Assembly (NCBI RefSeq): GCF_000093085.1 | Contig: NC_014219.1 | Coordinates: forward strand, 3,464,384-3,528,383 | Source of the DNA: [Bacillus] selenitireducens MLS10 | GTDB lineage: Bacteria > Bacillota > Bacilli > Bacillales > Salisediminibacteriaceae | Reading direction: 5' to 3' | DNA: 64,000 nucleotides | Part shown: positions 62,356-64,000 of the stretch, piece by piece | Position numbering within the stretch: the first letter of the stretch is position 1 | Layout of the letters: every line of letters starts with the position of its first letter | Notes under the pieces: generated by a model | What the model saw: the letters and a program-made list of their open reading frames with translations, nothing else | Databases searched by the model: none | What the model was told of the DNA's origin: nothing | Made by a program: the position numbers and the translations under genes

Positions 62356-62383
62356 TTGTAGTTTTTTTTGTAACTGTTATAAT
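62356..62383 (+). promoter_or_regulatory. Promoter of metA
   Basis: TTGTAG (62356-62361), a 16-base spacer and TGT-extended TATAAT (62378-62383), 48 bases before the ATG. No SAM riboswitch fits in the leader. Confidence 0.7.
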
Positions 62384-62431
62384 TAAATTTAGCGAAAATT
62401 CACACATTCCAGCCTTTAAGAGGTGATTCTG

Positions 62432-63343
62432 ATGCCAATCAACATTCCGAAAACCCTGCCCGCACGCGCTTTACTCGAAAAAGAAAACATCTTTATCATG
62501 GACGATGAACGTGCCGTGACACAGGACATCCGTCCGTTAAATATTCTGATTCTTAACCTGATGCCGGATAAACAGACGACAGAAGGCCATATCCTCCGCC
62601 TGTTGGGGAACACGCCCCTGCAGCTGAATATTACGTTTTTGAAGACGGCAACGTATCAGCCAAAGCACACGAGCAAATCCCATATGGAAAACTTTTACCA
62701 GACATTCGATGAAGTGAAGGATAAAAAGTTCGACGGCCTGATCATTACCGGTGCCCCCATTGAACATCTCCAGTTCGAAGAGGTGTCCTATTGGGAAGAG
62801 ATGGTCACGATCATGAACTGGGCGGAGAAGAACATCACGTCCACCCTTCATATCTGCTGGGGCGCGCAGGCAGCCCTCTATCATCACTTCGGCATTGATA
62901 AATTCCCGTTGAAGGAGAAGTGCTCCGGCATTTTCCGCCACCGGATTTACAACAGCACCAATATCGAACTCCTGCGCGGCTTTGATGACGAGTTCATCGC
63001 CCCGCACTCCCGTTACACGAACGTCTCTGAGGAGGCCATTCATGAACACCCCGAGCTGATGCTTCTCGCATCCTCTCAGGAAGCGGGGCCGTTTCTCATG
63101 ATTTCAAAAGACGGACGCCACATCATGGCGACCGGACACCTTGAATATGAGACCGATACGCTGAAACAGGAATATGAACGGGACCTCGACCGGGGCCTCA
63201 CCGTCCGGATCCCGGCCCACTATTTTCCGGACAACAATCCCGACGAACAGCCGCTGAACCGCTGGCGCTCCCACGCGCATCTGCTGTTTTCCAACTGGCT
63301 CAATTATTACGTGTACCAGGCAACACCTTTTGAATGGCACTGA
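62432..63343 (+). CDS. metA: Homoserine O-acetyltransferase MetA
   Basis: Acylates homoserine to start methionine synthesis. It has 303 residues of the MetA (glutamine-amidotransferase-like) fold. The nucleophile cysteine is in [12 protein letters not shown], and His/Glu partners are in MATGHLEYE. Residue 111 is Glu ([12 protein letters not shown]), where acetyl-CoA-using MetA of Bacillus cereus has Glu and succinyl-CoA-using E. coli MetA has Gly, so acetyl-CoA is predicted. The ATG of [10 protein letters not shown] has AGAGGTG six bases upstream, three codons inside the open frame. It shares its substrate with thrB, encoded 1 kb upstream. Confidence 0.95.
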   Translation: MPINIPKTLPARALLEKENIFIMDDERAVTQDIRPLNILILNLMPDKQTTEGHILRLLGNTPLQLNITFLKTATYQPKHTSKSHMENFYQTFDEVKDKKFDGLIITGAPIEHLQFEEVSYWEEMVTIMNWAEKNITSTLHICWGAQAALYHHFGIDKFPLKEKCSGIFRHRIYNSTNIELLRGFDDEFIAPHSRYTNVSEEAIHEHPELMLLASSQEAGPFLMISKDGRHIMATGHLEYETDTLKQEYERDLDRGLTVRIPAHYFPDNNPDEQPLNRWRSHAHLLFSNWLNYYVYQATPFEWH

Positions 63344-63374
63344 CACAACCGCATACAAACAAGGAGGGTTCCCG

Positions 63375-64000
63375 ATGAACCGCAATCACACGATGCTTCA
63401 ATTTTTCGAATGGCATGTACCGAACCACGGCAAGCATTGGGAAGACCTCGCCATCATGGCTCACGAATTCAGCGTTCACGGCATTGATACCGTCTGGATC
63501 CCGCCGGCGTGCAAGGGCATGACCCAGGCAGATAACGGTTACGGGGTCTATGACCACTTTGACCTCGGCGAATTTGATCAAAAAGGCACGGTCCGAACAA
63601 AGTACGGCACTCGAAAAGAGCTCCTTCATGCCATGGATGTATGCCGAAAGGAAAACATTCAGGTCATCGCCGATGTTGTGATGAATCATAAAGCCGGCGC
63701 TGATGACACGGAACATTTCGAAGTGGTTGAAGTCGATCCCGAGAACCGCCATGAGGTGATCAGTGAGCCGTTTGAAATCGAAGGCTGGACACGTTTTAAT
63801 TTTAAAGGAAGAAAGAAGCAGTATTCCCCGTTTCAATGGGATTACCATCATTTCAACGGAACGGATTATGATGCTTCCGAAGACCGAACCGGCATCTTTC
63901 GGATCCTCGGCGACGGGAAGGACTGGAACGACCACGTTGATGATGAATTTGGCAATTACGACTACCTGATGTTCGCCAATATTGATTATCAGCACCCGAA
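63375..64000 (+). CDS. Cytoplasmic alpha-amylase, GH13 (partial)
   Basis: The first 208 residues of a GH13 subfamily 5-type alpha-amylase; the catalytic residues lie beyond the window. Recognisable parts are MLQFFEWHVPNHGKHWEDL at the N-terminus, GIDTVWIPPACKGM, GYGVYDHFDLGEFDQKGTVR and conserved region I with VMNHKAGAD. There is no signal peptide, so it should act in the cytoplasm like E. coli AmyA rather than be secreted like the B. licheniformis enzyme. AAGGAGGG lies five bases before the ATG. It would release maltooligosaccharides from internal glycogen or imported dextrins. Confidence 0.93.
   Translation, partial: MNRNHTMLQFFEWHVPNHGKHWEDLAIMAHEFSVHGIDTVWIPPACKGMTQADNGYGVYDHFDLGEFDQKGTVRTKYGTRKELLHAMDVCRKENIQVIADVVMNHKAGADDTEHFEVVEVDPENRHEVISEPFEIEGWTRFNFKGRKKQYSPFQWDYHHFNGTDYDASEDRTGIFRILGDGKDWNDHVDDEFGNYDYLMFANIDYQHP

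Noticed and set aside
62384-62431. Possible SAM riboswitch upstream of metA
   Set aside because: The leader is about 40 bases and has no S-box elements.
1-64000. tRNA, rRNA, CRISPR, toxin-antitoxin, restriction or anti-phage genes
   Set aside because: None seen by reading the sequence and translations; a covariance-model and profile search would be decisive.

Overview
The window looks like ordinary chromosome from a Bacillaceae bacterium (Bacillota). Its gene content and much of its gene order match the ywh-ywf-ywd stretch of Bacillus subtilis: speE-speB, ywhD, ywhB, ywfO, lipL, pta, hemQ, ywdK and ywdI. It also has hom-thrC-thrB in that order, yojF-bshB2 for bacillithiol, and GGAGG-type ribosome binding sites with sigma-A promoters. 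Very acidic exported proteins hint at a halophilic or alkaliphilic relative such as Salisediminibacterium or Alkalicoccus; that placement is inference. I saw no rRNA, tRNA, CRISPR array, insertion sequence, prophage or plasmid gene.

Layout. 1-2254: a peptide-type ABC permease (cut by the window edge) and its binding lipoprotein. 2574-9401: M20 peptidase, polyamine genes, tautomerase, HD phosphohydrolase and lipoyl relay enzyme. 9458-15600: a small membrane protein, a queuosine-precursor transporter, Pta, a FadR-box-controlled dienoyl-CoA reductase/crotonase pair, and HemQ. 15685-22727: a visibly AT-richer five-gene block (regulator, sugar ABC transporter, GH2 glycosidase) interrupting the conserved backbone. 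22861-30821: housekeeping and signalling genes (YwdK, GNAT, YwdI, M3 peptidase, histidine kinase, dehydrogenase, CheY). 30909-33351: sucrose use (scrK-scrB). 33561-35558: chemoreceptor. 35755-39457: bacillithiol deacetylase and an LTA-synthase-like protein. 39722-50543: peptidases, a transporter, RidA, CoaA, an SDR lacking its catalytic residues, a PilZ protein, an Asp/Glu racemase, GlnRS and an rRNA methyltransferase. 50665-57782: YidC with an overlapping small membrane protein, then a polysaccharide locus (membrane-anchored GH-A-clan protein facing a HEAT-repeat protein/GT2 synthase pair). 58054-64000: hom-thrC-thrB, a HAD phosphatase, metA and the start of a cytoplasmic alpha-amylase.

How genes work together. 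Hom, ThrC and ThrB make threonine, and MetA draws on the same homoserine for methionine. ScrK and ScrB process sucrose. The GH2 block would import an oligosaccharide and cleave it inside the cell. FadR appears to control the beta-oxidation pair through a near-perfect operator over its promoter. The HEAT/GT2 operon would make and export a polymer that the surface GH-A protein trims. That locus, the dead-looking SDR, GlnRS in a Bacillus-type genome and the GH2 island are the parts I rate most worth a second look.
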